From the NCBI GenBank assembly GCA_003833135.1, contig QZLH01000825.1, positions 10,670-22,860 on the forward strand: DNA of 12,191 bases, written 5' to 3'. Positions within the stretch are counted from its first letter, which is position 1; every line of letters starts with the position of its first letter. Under the pieces are notes generated by a model. The model did not search any database. It was not told the DNA's origin and saw only the letters and a list, made by a program, of their open reading frames with translations. The DNA comes from Oehlia diaphana (Eukaryota; Glomeromycota; Glomeromycetes; Glomerales; Glomeraceae). Below are positions 1 to 8,539 of the stretch, piece by piece. A program made the translations under genes and the position numbers.

Positions 1-36
1 ACACAATTTTTCACAATTTTTCATAGTTTTTCATTT
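1..36. repeat. Short tandem repeat at window edge
   Basis: About three copies of a 10-11 base unit (ACAATTTTTC, last copy ATAGTTTTTC) run from the window edge. It is probably the end of a simple AT-rich tandem repeat that starts outside the window. Confidence 0.5.
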
Positions 37-984
37 TAAGATATGATTGTCAATGATTTAATGCATTCCGGGATATGATCATCATTTTGGTACAAAAAAA
101 TCTATCGAATTATTTGATATAAGGTTAATTAGCCAGGAGATAATTGATTTATCCCCTGCCATTTACACAATAGTAAGTGTTTTATAGTATATCGTGAGTA
201 AAATATAGTATATTTTATTGTTGAATCTTATTTTTCATTCGCTTAGTATTTTTTTTTTTCATTTTAAAGGTTTTTATTTTAAAAAAATAAACTATTACTT
301 TTACACTTGAAAAATGATATTGAGATTACAAATAAATTAAAAGAGAGTTTTTCACATTTGGAAAATGCAAATCTTTCCGAATTACTCAAATTTTCAAATC
401 GGTCCATTATAGTATAATCAATAGTTAATTTTTACCGCAAAATTTCCTAGAAACGGATAAATAAATACATATAAAATTTGTCATAATTTAATCTATAGTG
501 ACTTAGTTTACTATACATTTGTTACACCAATAAAGAAATTTGATTTAAATAGAAATTTAAGCAAAACTGGTATTTTAGAGACTCAATATAAGAACAATTT
601 AAAAAAAAAATAATAATAACTATTATTTTGTTTTTGAGAAAAAGTGTGTTTGAATTTTTCATTTAGTGATTATTTTTATATATTATTATAACCATTAGAA
701 AATAAATAATTCAAAATAATATAAATATATGCAGTAATTCACTATTAAATATTAATAAATTGTAATTATAATTTTAATTATTTCGCTATAATATATTCTA
801 GAATTATGAACAAGAGTAATAGCGAATTATAACTGGTTATTGTCCGGTAAAATATTCTGATTAACCAGTTTTTAACCGGTTGCTTTTTCCAACCCCTGGT
901 TTGTTATCATGGCCAATTGTGCCTTAAATGACCCAAAAACTTGGGCAGGTATCCATAATTTTGCTCGTATCTGGCACGTTACGT
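37..984. other. AT-rich intergenic stretch, no gene seen
   Basis: I found no convincing coding frame on either strand. The only structure noted is a pair of 9-base inverted arms, AACTGGTTA at 831-839 and TAACCAGTT at 862-870, with a nearby TTAACCGGTT. This vocabulary resembles the AAC(C/T)-rich minisatellite at 4185-4375. The part from 880 to 984 is less AT-rich than its surroundings but is not open in a sustained frame. Confidence 0.5.
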
Positions 985-1438
985 TGGGGTGTACCATCAA
1001 CTAATTAAATTAAAACATATGTGAAGTAATCATATAAAAGTTTATTATTAGAGATTTTTTGTAATGGTTATGAATTGAATACTGGGTATTTTAGATTTAT
1101 TAGAAATAGAAGCCATTGAAATTTCCAAAATTTTAAAAATTCGATAAACCATCCATTATTAGTCTTTGTGCAATAATGAAAGATTAGACAAATACTTAAT
1201 ACATGAGGGCACAAAGAACAGCGCTTTTTTGAAACTAAGAAAATCATTTTTTTTATCGAGAAATATCTTAAAGAAGCTAAAGGCTTGAATTATTATTGTT
1301 TTTTTTTTTTTTTTTTTTTTTTTTGAAAAGGGAAATATTATATGAAAAAATATCTATCTCACAGAATTTGCAATGAATAAACTTTTATATAATACTTTAT
1401 ATTGTAAGTCTTGATTTAATTAATTGATGGTACACCCG
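985..1438. mobile_element. Probable MITE (non-autonomous DNA transposon)
   Basis: A left arm (about 987-1046) and a right arm (about 1376-1437) form a long imperfect terminal inverted repeat of about 60 bases. Both ends begin GGGTGTACCATCAA(C/T)TAATT, and the arms also match at their inner ends (AAAAGTTTATT). The element is about 450 bases and has no coding capacity. ACGT stands on both outer sides (981-984 and 1439-1442) and could be a 4-base target duplication. However, ACGT is palindromic, so it might instead extend the inverted repeat. A run of 26 T (1299-1324) lies inside. The superfamily is not assigned. Confidence 0.72.
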
Positions 1439-1877
1439 ACGTCATTTATTGTCAGAAATAGATGATAAATGATGTGACATACCGAATAAGTGGCATACTC
1501 ATTATCAGTTTGACAATCATATGACTTGGTTAAATTCCACGACTAACTTTGCTGCGGAAGTAAAAAAACTGCAGTGTTAAAAAACATTTAAATAAAAATG
1601 TTGTAAAATAAAATATTTCTGTATATTTCTGTATATTTGATCATGTAAGGCATGATTATACTGTTTCTGCAATTATCATTATGACTCATTATACATATTA
1701 TTTATTCATAGTTGAGTTAGCATTTATAATTAATCAAATTTAATTACTTACTTTGTCATAAAATTACTTTGAACTGAAATATCATGACTAAATAATAATA
1801 AAGATTATTCATATTAATGTGTTATTTGCATTAATGTATCACTCTTACAATTACCAATTAAATGTAATTATTCATAT
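1439..1877. other. AT-rich intergenic stretch, no gene seen
   Basis: No coding frame was recognised here. Minor features are an 8-base inverted pair TCATTTAT/ATAAATGA near 1442-1473 and a short direct repeat of TCTGTATATT near 1618-1638. Confidence 0.45.
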
Positions 1878-1959
1878 TGGTGTGTCAGTTTAAGTCATAC
1901 TTTCTACAAGTAGTCTTATGGTGTGTCAGTTTAAGTCATACTTTCTACAAGTAGTCTTT
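1878..1959. repeat. Perfect 41-bp tandem duplication upstream of a promoter
   Basis: Two adjacent copies (1878-1918 and 1919-1959) begin TGGTGTGTCAGTTTAAGTCA and agree at all bases except the last. Near-identity in a decayed AT-rich region suggests a recent duplication. The array ends directly at the TATA box of the nuclease-like gene, about 180 bases before its start codon. Confidence 0.9.
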
Positions 1960-1960
1960 T

Positions 1961-1974
1961 TATTATATATATAA
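1961..1974 (+). promoter_or_regulatory. TATA box and pyrimidine-rich leader of the nuclease-like gene
   Basis: TATTATATATATAA is followed by a CT-rich tract (about 1979-2020) with repeated CTCTTTTCTTTTT. This is a typical fungal arrangement of TATA followed by a pyrimidine-rich initiation zone. It lies about 170 bases upstream of the ATG at 2141. The assignment rests on position and composition only. Confidence 0.5.
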
Positions 1975-2140
1975 GGTACTTCCTTTCCTCTTTTCTTTTT
2001 AAAATAACTCTTTTCTTTTTTATTTTAAATTAAAATAACTCTTTTTAAATAAAAAATAAACATAAAAATATAAAATAAATATAGAATAACTATTAAATAA
2101 AAGTTATTGAATAAACTAATCAATTAATTGATCAATCAAT

Positions 2141-3897
2141 ATGAACACATCCAAGAACTATCCTGGCCAAAATTGTAAGTCCTGTGATCAGCATTTTAAC
2201 ATTCAATATTTAGCCACTAACAAAACTAACCTTTTAACTATCTAGCTCTTATCTCCTATTATTTAAAGAAGCAAGGCAATAAATCATCATATTGTAGATT
2301 TTTGAATTTACATCATAATTTTATTGTTACTTCAATATTTTCAGATAACTGGAAAGATCTTGACAATACCTGGTTTACTCATTTCTTAGAGGAAGTAGAA
2401 AGGTTGAATCTAAATGAGGTCTTAAAAGAAAAGGTGTGTTTTTAATTTTTTATTTTGCAAATTAGGATAACTCCTAAGCGAGCGGGGAATTTCCTGGTTT
2501 AATTTAGAATAATTGCCATGCCAACAACCTTGATAACCAACAGCAAGTTGAGGAATTTCTTAGAAAAATAACTGTTTTAATTTAGAGGAGTAAAAACTTT
2601 GGCAACAAGTTGATGAGGAATCTATATTTGAGAAATCTATTATATTGACAATCTTGGTAGCTAGTTAAGGAAATTCCTTGTTTGATTTAGGAGAATTACT
2701 GTGTTGACAACCTTGGTCACCAAGCCAAGCTCTCAATTCAGGTGTCCTAACTTTGTTGTTGATAAAGTCTGCTAGTTCTGGAGGAGGAACCTGCTATGTA
2801 CCTTCTTTATCACTAAATAATAAATTTTGGCACACTACTAATAATCTCTTTCTTTTGACAGATAAATACAGAACATTTGCGTTATATGCAATATTTGCAA
2901 ACATTCTGGCAAAAAATTATTAAGGAATATAAAGAAAATTTAGAACCTATTAATACATCTAATTCAATCAAAGCTCAAGCTGAACAAAAGGAAAAGTTGA
3001 AAAGAGTAAGAGATGATGATACAACAGAAAGTTCAGGTAAATATATATTATTAAATTATATTATTATTAAATTATCTACATTTATGTAATTATACATTTA
3101 TATATTAATTATTATTTAATAATATTAACCATCCATTAGAATACTGGAAGAGACAAAGCCAAATTTTAGAGCAAAACAAAAATAATTTAGTGTATAGACA
3201 AGTTATTGATAATGCACTTCTTGTTGTTTCAGCATATGAATGTCTTATTGAAGATAATATCATACCTTTTATTAAGATTCTAAAGACCTCCTCATTATTA
3301 AGGTCACGAATGTCTCTGTCTTCAACAAATGAACCTGTACTTCAGGCAATTGTAGAAAATCTTTTGCCATCAAAGTATTGCATTCCAGAGTTCTCATTAG
3401 TAATGAATGGCAAAAAGGCAAAAGGCTCAGGTCATTTTGGTTATTCAGATATTTTTGTTTTAAGTAATATAGGAAATAATAATGTTATTTTAGAATTAAA
3501 ATATATCTCTTTAATAGGCCTTAATAGAAATCAGAAGAATAATTTGGGTGCAAATGAACTGGAAAATCTAGACAAATTACTTGAAAAAGAAAATGAAGAA
3601 TCTATATTAAAAAGACCATATTCATATTGGTCAAAGGAGGATAAAAAAATGAATTTAACTACTATAGGTGAAATATTAAATAATGGCATGAATCAATTAA
3701 GCTTATATATGAAAACAATTTCAAAAGGAAGAGCTATGAATTATTCTAGCTCAGGAGTGTTTGATGAACGTGTTAAAATATCAAAATCAAATCCTAATAA
3801 GTTAAAGGGATTTGTTATATTAGTAATTGGCTTTCATCGAATTTTATGGAGATCTGTTGATGAAGTAACAACTAACTATTCGTATAATAAGGTTTAA
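2141..3897 (+). CDS. PD-(D/E)XK nuclease-like protein, four exons
   Basis: I infer exons 2141-2174, 2345-2433, 2862-3036 and 3140-3897. They join in frame to 1056 bases, giving 351 residues and TAA. The donors are GTAAGT, GTGTGT and GTAAAT; the acceptors are TTTTCAG, TTGACAG and CATTAG. The N-terminal part starts MNTSKNYPGQN. A charged linker near residues 75-92 contains KEKLKRVR, a possible nuclear signal. The C-terminal domain (about 117-351) has the layout of the PD-(D/E)XK fold: a helix with NEP (Glu164), GYSDIFVL (Asp203), then VILELKYIS with Glu218 and Lys220, and later helices and strands (LSLYMKTISKG, FVILVIGFHRILWRSV). In this fold the Asp, Glu and Lys bind metal and act in phosphodiester cleavage. 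Nuclease activity, target and location are not shown by the sequence. The family resembles proteins expanded in Rhizophagus. A start within exon 4 would leave the upstream exons unexplained, so I prefer the ATG at 2141. Confidence 0.85.
2175..2344 (+). other. Intron 1 of the nuclease-like gene
   Basis: It runs from donor GTAAGT to acceptor ATATTTTCAG, 170 bases, and splits a codon after its first base. Reading through it meets stops, whereas splicing joins PGQN to YNWKDLDNTW. Confidence 0.8.
2434..2861 (+). other. Intron 2 of the nuclease-like gene, unusually long
   Basis: Donor GTGTGT follows LKEK, and the acceptor is a good pyrimidine tract with TTGACAG. The intron is phase 0 and 428 bases, several times longer than intron 3. 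The extra length is largely the repeat array at 2487-2724. Confidence 0.78.
2487..2724 (+). repeat. Decayed minisatellite inside intron 2
   Basis: Four imperfect direct copies start near 2487, 2553, 2618 and 2670. The best pair is 2487-2540 against 2670-2724, sharing a GAATTTCCTGGTTTAATTTAG-like head and a GACAACCTTGG-like tail. The spacer before copies 2 to 4 is AAGTTGAGGAA, AAGTTGATGAGGAA or TAGTTAAGGAA. The units have diverged and no coding frame runs through them. Confidence 0.65.
3037..3139 (+). other. Intron 3 of the nuclease-like gene
   Basis: It is 103 bases, with donor GTAAAT and acceptor CATTAG, and splits a codon after its first base. Splicing joins TTESS to EYWKRQSQ and keeps the frame into the nuclease-like domain. 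Confidence 0.75.
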
Positions 3898-4184
3898 AAT
3901 ATTTTAATATTTTTTTTCACATATAATTAATATAATAATAAGTAATCAACTGAAATTATTGCTAAATTTTAATCTTAAATTTTGAAATATAGACTAACAA
4001 ATACTATATTCAATAATCATTGTATTTATCTCTAACATCATTGAGAGTTCAAATTAAAAATCAATTTCATCCATTTGAAGTTTTAGGCAAATTAATAAAT
4101 TTTATTAAAATAATCATGCTTAAAGTAGATGTTTCTGAATCAACATCAGATAAATTAAATAAATAATGAAAATCTTAAATTAAT
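3898..4184. other. Intergenic, 3' flank of the nuclease-like gene
   Basis: The stretch is AT-rich with no gene or clear terminator. No AATAAA-type signal stands out close behind the stop codon. Confidence 0.4.
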
Positions 4185-4375
4185 AACCATTTAACTGACC
4201 ATTTAACCAATCAATTAACATTTAACTGACCATTTTTAACCATTTAACCGACCACTTAACCATTTATTTAAGTAAAAATGGTATAACAACCATTTAACTG
4301 ACCGTTTGACCAATTTTTAACTGACCATAACTGACTGTTTAACTTGCCATAACCAATTATAACTGACCATAACCG
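4185..4375. repeat. Degenerate minisatellite, AACTGACCATTT unit
   Basis: More than ten short units vary around CCATTTAACTGACC, including TTAACCGACC, AACTGACCATAA and AACTGACTGTTT. Unit length drifts between about 10 and 18 bases. The same word family (AACCGGTTA, TTAACCAGTT) appears at 831-880 and near 6257. No frame remains open through it, so it is not coding. Confidence 0.75.
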
Positions 4376-4656
4376 AAATACTCTAAAAGAATTTAATTGT
4401 TAATCAGTAATTAAAAGATATAGAAATTAAATTTATAATATAAATAAGAAATTAAAAATATATTATCTATATTTGATAGAAGTATTTGTGTTTAAAAAAT
4501 AATTCAGAAACTGAGATTTATTCGGTCATAGATAAAAATCTTTTATTATATTTGCTCTTATAATTCATAATACATGAATATATAATTGGTATTACTATAT
4601 TTTATACCACAAATAAAATTTGCAGTCATAAATGATTTCAGTATGTAATTGAATTA
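4376..4656. other. Intergenic, 3' flank of the F-box gene
   Basis: AT-rich, no gene. It lies between convergent genes: the nuclease-like gene reads in from the left and the F-box gene ends at 4657 on the minus strand. Confidence 0.4.
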
Positions 4657-6129
4657 TCATACATTTATATCTTTAATAACTTTTTCAATTTTATATTTAT
4701 CGAACAGTTTCATATATGAATTATCTTTTCGATAAAAATAAGTGTTATTAAAATATAAGGAAACTGCAGGTCGTCCTTTCCACTTTTCAAGGAATGTTTC
4801 TAAAGTTTTTAAAGAAAACTCAATGTTATAAGGAATTCTAATTTCTCTTAGATTTGTTGATGCTTCCCTAATTAACACATTTGACAAGTAATCTCCAAAT
4901 TCTAACTCTCTCGCTTCTTCATAACATGTTTCATTAAAAATTAATGATCGTAAATTTTGACATTTTTTAAGTAATTTTTCAAATTCAATAAAGTGATGCT
5001 CCAATAATGGAAATACAGGAATTGTTAAATATTCAATTAAATAACAATTTTCACAAATTGTACGAATAAAACTAAGAGAGTCATTATAAAAATTATCATC
5101 ATCCCAGTGAAAATCATTAATCCTTAATTCTCTAAGACATAAGCTATTTTTAACCATGCAATTGACTTGATAAATATCAATAAAATTTATCTTTAGGATC
5201 TCAAGGTTACGATGAGCCACCAATTCCAATTTTTTATTGAAATCATCATTATTTAGAAATATAGGAGAATTAATTTCTAATATTTTTAAATTATGAAATT
5301 CTAGGAGTGCATATTGTAAAAATGAATAATCAAAATCATCGTATATATCGTAATAATCAATGGAATACTCATAATGAAGGTTTATATCAAAATGATTAAG
5401 AGTATTTGTATGTTTTTTTAACACGTTAAAAATTTCCGTATAAGGATCTTCCAATAATTCCCAATAATAATCTTCTTTAAATTCATCTACCCATTTAAAA
5501 TATTTTAAATTTTTTTGAAATTCGATTAACTTAGTAGTTCCATGATTAACTTTTACTAAGTTTTTATTAATAATGATTATTCTTTGTATTTGTTGACAAA
5601 TATGCGCTAATCTGTAAAAGTACTTAGAATCAATCAATGTGTCACATGTTAATTCACAAAGTGATTCAAGACGAACCTTTGCTTCTGGAAGATATACTAT
5701 CTCATAGGTACCACATATATTTAAGTACTTTATTTCTGGACATTTCTTTATCAATAAATTGTAAATTTCCTCTTGTAAAATAAGTTGATTATATTCTGAT
5801 GGTGATCCAATGGAAATTATATCATCTATAACTTTTATATCGATATTTCTACAGAAAGACAAATAATCAAATGTAAGCGATTGGCCCAAAATTAGAATCC
5901 CTTTTTTTGTTAAGGAATCTTTAATATCATCGGATAAATAAGAAATAATAATGGAGTATAAAGAAATTTTTTTATAAATAATAGAATAGCGCCAAGGATT
6001 CCTCCATAAGATTGGAATCACGGTTTCACACCATATTCTATTAACCATTAGGCATGAAAAGAGGAATTTTGAATTATCTTGTAATTCTTCAAATACCAAA
6101 AAAAGAATATCCTTATTAAGTTTGGACAT
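4657..6129 (-). CDS. F-box protein, likely SCF ubiquitin ligase substrate receptor
   Basis: This is a single uninterrupted exon of 490 residues, with ATG at 6129 and TAA-type end at 4657. Residues about 3-45 (LNKDILFLVFEELQDNSK, then CLMVNRIWCETVIPILWRNP) match the F-box pattern: a DIL..VFEEL helix, a VNR.WC segment and a final LWRNPW. An F-box binds Skp1 in SCF-type ubiquitin ligases. The remaining 440 residues are rich in Leu, Ile and Asn with recurrent L..L.I pieces (LKILEINSP, LEILKINFI, LRELRINDF, LRSLIFNE, LREIRIPYN) spaced like irregular leucine-rich repeats, a usual substrate-binding region. The substrate is unknown. This architecture is typical of the very large F-box family of Rhizophagus-type fungi. 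No intron or damage is seen, so it is probably functional. Confidence 0.93.
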   Translation of the reverse strand: MSKLNKDILFLVFEELQDNSKFLFSCLMVNRIWCETVIPILWRNPWRYSIIYKKISLYSIIISYLSDDIKDSLTKKGILILGQSLTFDYLSFCRNIDIKVIDDIISIGSPSEYNQLILQEEIYNLLIKKCPEIKYLNICGTYEIVYLPEAKVRLESLCELTCDTLIDSKYFYRLAHICQQIQRIIIINKNLVKVNHGTTKLIEFQKNLKYFKWVDEFKEDYYWELLEDPYTEIFNVLKKHTNTLNHFDINLHYEYSIDYYDIYDDFDYSFLQYALLEFHNLKILEINSPIFLNNDDFNKKLELVAHRNLEILKINFIDIYQVNCMVKNSLCLRELRINDFHWDDDNFYNDSLSFIRTICENCYLIEYLTIPVFPLLEHHFIEFEKLLKKCQNLRSLIFNETCYEEARELEFGDYLSNVLIREASTNLREIRIPYNIEFSLKTLETFLEKWKGRPAVSLYFNNTYFYRKDNSYMKLFDKYKIEKVIKDINV

Positions 6130-6152
6130 TTTTTTCTTGTTTATGAATAAAC

Positions 6153-6168
6153 ATAATAATAATAATAA
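6153..6168. repeat. AAT trinucleotide microsatellite
   Basis: About five ATA/AAT repeats lie 24-39 bases upstream of the F-box start codon, inside its probable 5' untranslated region. Confidence 0.7.
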
Positions 6169-6182
6169 ATAATGAAGTACAA

Positions 6183-6192
6183 TTTATATAAA
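6183..6192 (-). promoter_or_regulatory. Possible TATA box of the F-box gene
   Basis: The palindrome TTTATATAAA lies about 54-63 bases upstream of the ATG at 6129. Position and sequence fit a TATA box, but in AT-rich DNA such words arise by chance. Confidence 0.4.
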
Positions 6193-6359
6193 CTACGATG
6201 TATGACACATTAAATGTTTCATCGGAATATATATGGTAAATGTAGGGTCAATAGAAAACCGGTTACAGGTTAAAATTGGTAATTTTAAATAATGTAGATC
6301 ACTATGGCTGATTTGCCTATAATGGGAAGCAAAAATGAAGATCTACTGGTCAGGTTCTT

Positions 6360-6409
6360 TCACGTGATCACAAACCAATAATAATGTCTGGCTATTTATA
6401 ATGACCAAT
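6360..6409. promoter_or_regulatory. CACGTG and two CCAAT motifs between divergent genes
   Basis: The region between the divergent F-box gene and acyltransferase pseudogene contains TCACGTGA (6360-6367) and two CCAAT words (6375-6379, 6405-6409). CACGTG is a core site for bHLH-type factors and CCAAT for the NF-Y/HAP complex. Use as regulatory sites is inferred from placement only. The 10-base word TCACGTGATC here recurs inverted at 8183-8192. Confidence 0.35.
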
Positions 6410-6483
6410 CAACATACATGTACATCACGTCATCGAACATAATCAAATCATATATCATATTTTTAATACTCCGAGAAAATAAG

Positions 6484-6491
6484 TATATATA
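6484..6491 (+). promoter_or_regulatory. Possible TATA box of the acyltransferase pseudogene
   Basis: TATATATA occurs about 200 bases before the broken reading frame, followed by an A/T-rich leader with TTTTTTTTCG at 6608-6617. This could be the former core promoter. Confidence 0.3.
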
Positions 6492-6695
6492 GAACGATGA
6501 AATTCAAAAAAAAAATTTTTCAACAAGCGATTAAAAAAATAGATTCATTAAAAGTTTTAAATTCTCAATATACACATTATCTTTATAGATATTTTGCATT
6601 TTTGTCATTTTTTTTCGTAAATATAACATACAGAACATAGAGCATATCAACACTTCATTGAGTCATAGACTACACACATAGACACTACACTCAAT

Positions 6696-8027
6696 GTGTC
6701 ATCGACTTCTCAATTTAACATTTTCGCAAAATCAAATCTGGGTTATATACCATTATCGATAATTATTGCTCATACATTAAATTTTATCGTCAATTCACCT
6801 TTATCAACATGGCAAAAATTTTCCCCTGAACTACTCAATTCAGATTATTCTTCAATATTTTTACTCCAATATTATTATTCATATCACTTACATTTGAATC
6901 AATTCGAAAAAAGAAACGTTTTTTCGTTTTATTATCTCTTGCACTTTTATTTCGTGAGAATAAACTCACTTCACAATAAATTTATGGAATAAAAATGTTC
7001 TTATACTTAAAATTTCATAGGACATACAAAATCCAAAGAATTCAAAAGAATTTAAATCGTACCTTTTTCATTTGAATTTTCCGAATTTGGAGGAATTATA
7101 TAAGAATCAAACCGCCAATTAAATAATGACCAAAGAGAAATCCTTAATTATTAAATCACCCATAACCTCACAAATTAACAAAAAATATTAAATTTTTCAT
7201 AATCATCATCGCGAAATGATTAATATTGGAATTTATATCTTCTATTTACATAATTTCAACCAAATGGGCAACAGAAATTCCGAAAAAAGTTTATCAAGTT
7301 CGTTTATTAGAATTTTTTACAAAAGGAATTACTCCTATTTCAATACCTTCAATTTTACATACAGTATGTTGCATTTTTTTGCAAACGTTGTATTTAATAT
7401 TTATAGCTTTCAATAAAATATCATATCTTTGTTTTCATTATTGCAATCATCTTTCATTTTTTCATTCCACTTCGGAAAAAATCAATACAAACCCATTTCA
7501 ATTCAACATGATCTTCTCGCCCCTACAGAATATGTTTCTTTAAAAGAATGGATGATATCCTTTATACTCAATACAAAATCTGTATTTAATCAACCATGGA
7601 TGGCATCAAGTCCTCGTGATTTTTGGTCTAATCGTTGGCAATTATTCCTGCTTTTACCAGTTAGGAATTTATTAACTCCATTTGTTCCAAGAAAATTGCA
7701 AATATGATGGGAGTATTAGGTGCTTTTGCTATTAGTTCTTTATTACATGAATATATTATTATTGGAAATTATAATATTTGGACAGGTGAATAAACATTTT
7801 TCTTTATGATTCATGGTGTAATATCTCTATTATGGGAAGCTATATTTGTTTATGAAAAGAAGAATGAGATTACAATGGTTAAAAGATTTACAATATGGGG
7901 TTTATTATTAGTTACAAATTTATTGGTTTTCCCTGCATTTATTGAACCTTCATCAAGAAATTATAAACTTTCCTCGATTCCAACTTTTACAACAGTTTAC
8001 GTTCAACGTTTTATTAACACTTTATAA
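6696..8027 (+). pseudogene. Wax synthase-like (MBOAT) acyltransferase pseudogene
   Basis: Similarity-like stretches continue across about 1330 bases, close to the length of a roughly 440-residue multi-pass enzyme. Diagnostic pieces near the end are SSPRDFWSNRWQLFL (about 7605-7650), which fits the S.RDFW..RW motif of wax synthases, then MMGVLGAFAISSLLHEY with the probable catalytic His (about 7704-7755), and MIHGVISLLWEA (7806-). Wax synthases move an acyl chain from acyl-CoA to a long-chain alcohol in the ER membrane. The path changes frame about six times (near 6800-6840, 7018, 7117, 7193, 7417-7450 and 7695), each time as if one base were missing. In-path stops sit at 6977, 7152, 7176, 7217 and 7791. 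No in-frame ATG begins the path: GTG at 6696 reads SSTSQFNIF, while the ATG at 6694 is out of frame. Introns do not explain the breaks. Some frame changes lie at short A or T runs, so assembly errors may contribute, but the stop codons argue for real decay. Confidence 0.8.
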
Positions 8028-8153
8028 AGTTACAAGATAATTTTATTTTATTTTATTTTTACTATCTGTTATTATTATGCAATAGATTTAGATTTATTAA
8101 TTGAAAATTTGAAATAATATTACTTTGCAGAAACTTGATGATTTGCAACCTAG

Positions 8154-8195
8154 CCGTCACGAGATCAACCTAAATTCGCATCGATCACGTGACGG
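8154..8195. repeat. Inverted repeat CCGTCACG/CGTGACGG
   Basis: Perfect 8-base arms (8154-8161 and 8188-8195) flank 26 bases. It is GC-rich against an AT-rich background and contains CACGTG at its right arm. It could be a remnant of a small transposon or a regulatory site. Confidence 0.55.
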
Positions 8196-8204
8196 CATGT
8201 TATC

Positions 8205-8241
8205 TTGGCGAAATTTTTACGATTCGTGAAAATTTTGCCAA
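8205..8241. repeat. Strong hairpin, 16-base arms
   Basis: TTGGCGAAATTTTTAC (8205-8220) pairs with GTGAAAATTTTGCCAA (8226-8241) around a 5-base loop, 14 of 16 positions complementary, the other two forming G-T type pairs in RNA on one strand. It sits between the 3' ends of two convergent pseudogenes and may be a folded-back remnant or a 3'-end structure. Confidence 0.7.
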
Positions 8242-8539
8242 CTTATCAGCAATAAATAGTTTTGGAATAACTTCGAATTGTAATAAAAGTATTGGCTAAA
8301 GTAGGAAATTAGGCGAATAAATTGATTAAAGATGTTTTATCGAATTATTAGATAATGTTAAACAAAGCTTATTATTTGATATAATTTTATTTAATTATAG
8401 TAATAGCAATTTTCATTGTAATAATATATTGTAATAGAAATGACTGAAAAAAACGTAAATAATAAAAATTTATATTTTTGTTATATTTTAATAAAAACGG
8501 TATACAAATTTTTATAATTTTAGCAAAGTTTAGCCATTT
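8242..8539. other. Intergenic between convergent pseudogenes
   Basis: AT-rich sequence with no gene, strong repeat or RNA structure that I can support. Confidence 0.4.

Noticed and set aside
1299..1324. Run of 26 T as a SINE or retrotransposon tail
   Set aside because: It lies inside an element with terminal inverted repeats, and no Pol III boxes or coding sequence adjoin it.
2487..2724. CRISPR-like array
   Set aside because: Units are unequal and imperfect, there are no unique spacers of constant length, and the stretch lies in a spliceosomal intron of a eukaryote.
6694..6764. ATG at 6694 as start of a protein
   Set aside because: Its frame ends after about 22 residues and does not connect to the following protein-like path, which uses the frame of the GTG at 6696.
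7216..7707. Three overlapping open frames of 66-105 residues
   Set aside because: They are fragments or shadows of the single acyltransferase pseudogene path; no separate gene is supported.
7791..7793. TAA at 7791 as natural end of a shorter enzyme
   Set aside because: Family-like sequence (FFFMIHGVISLLWEA) continues in the same frame directly after it, so it is a nonsense codon.
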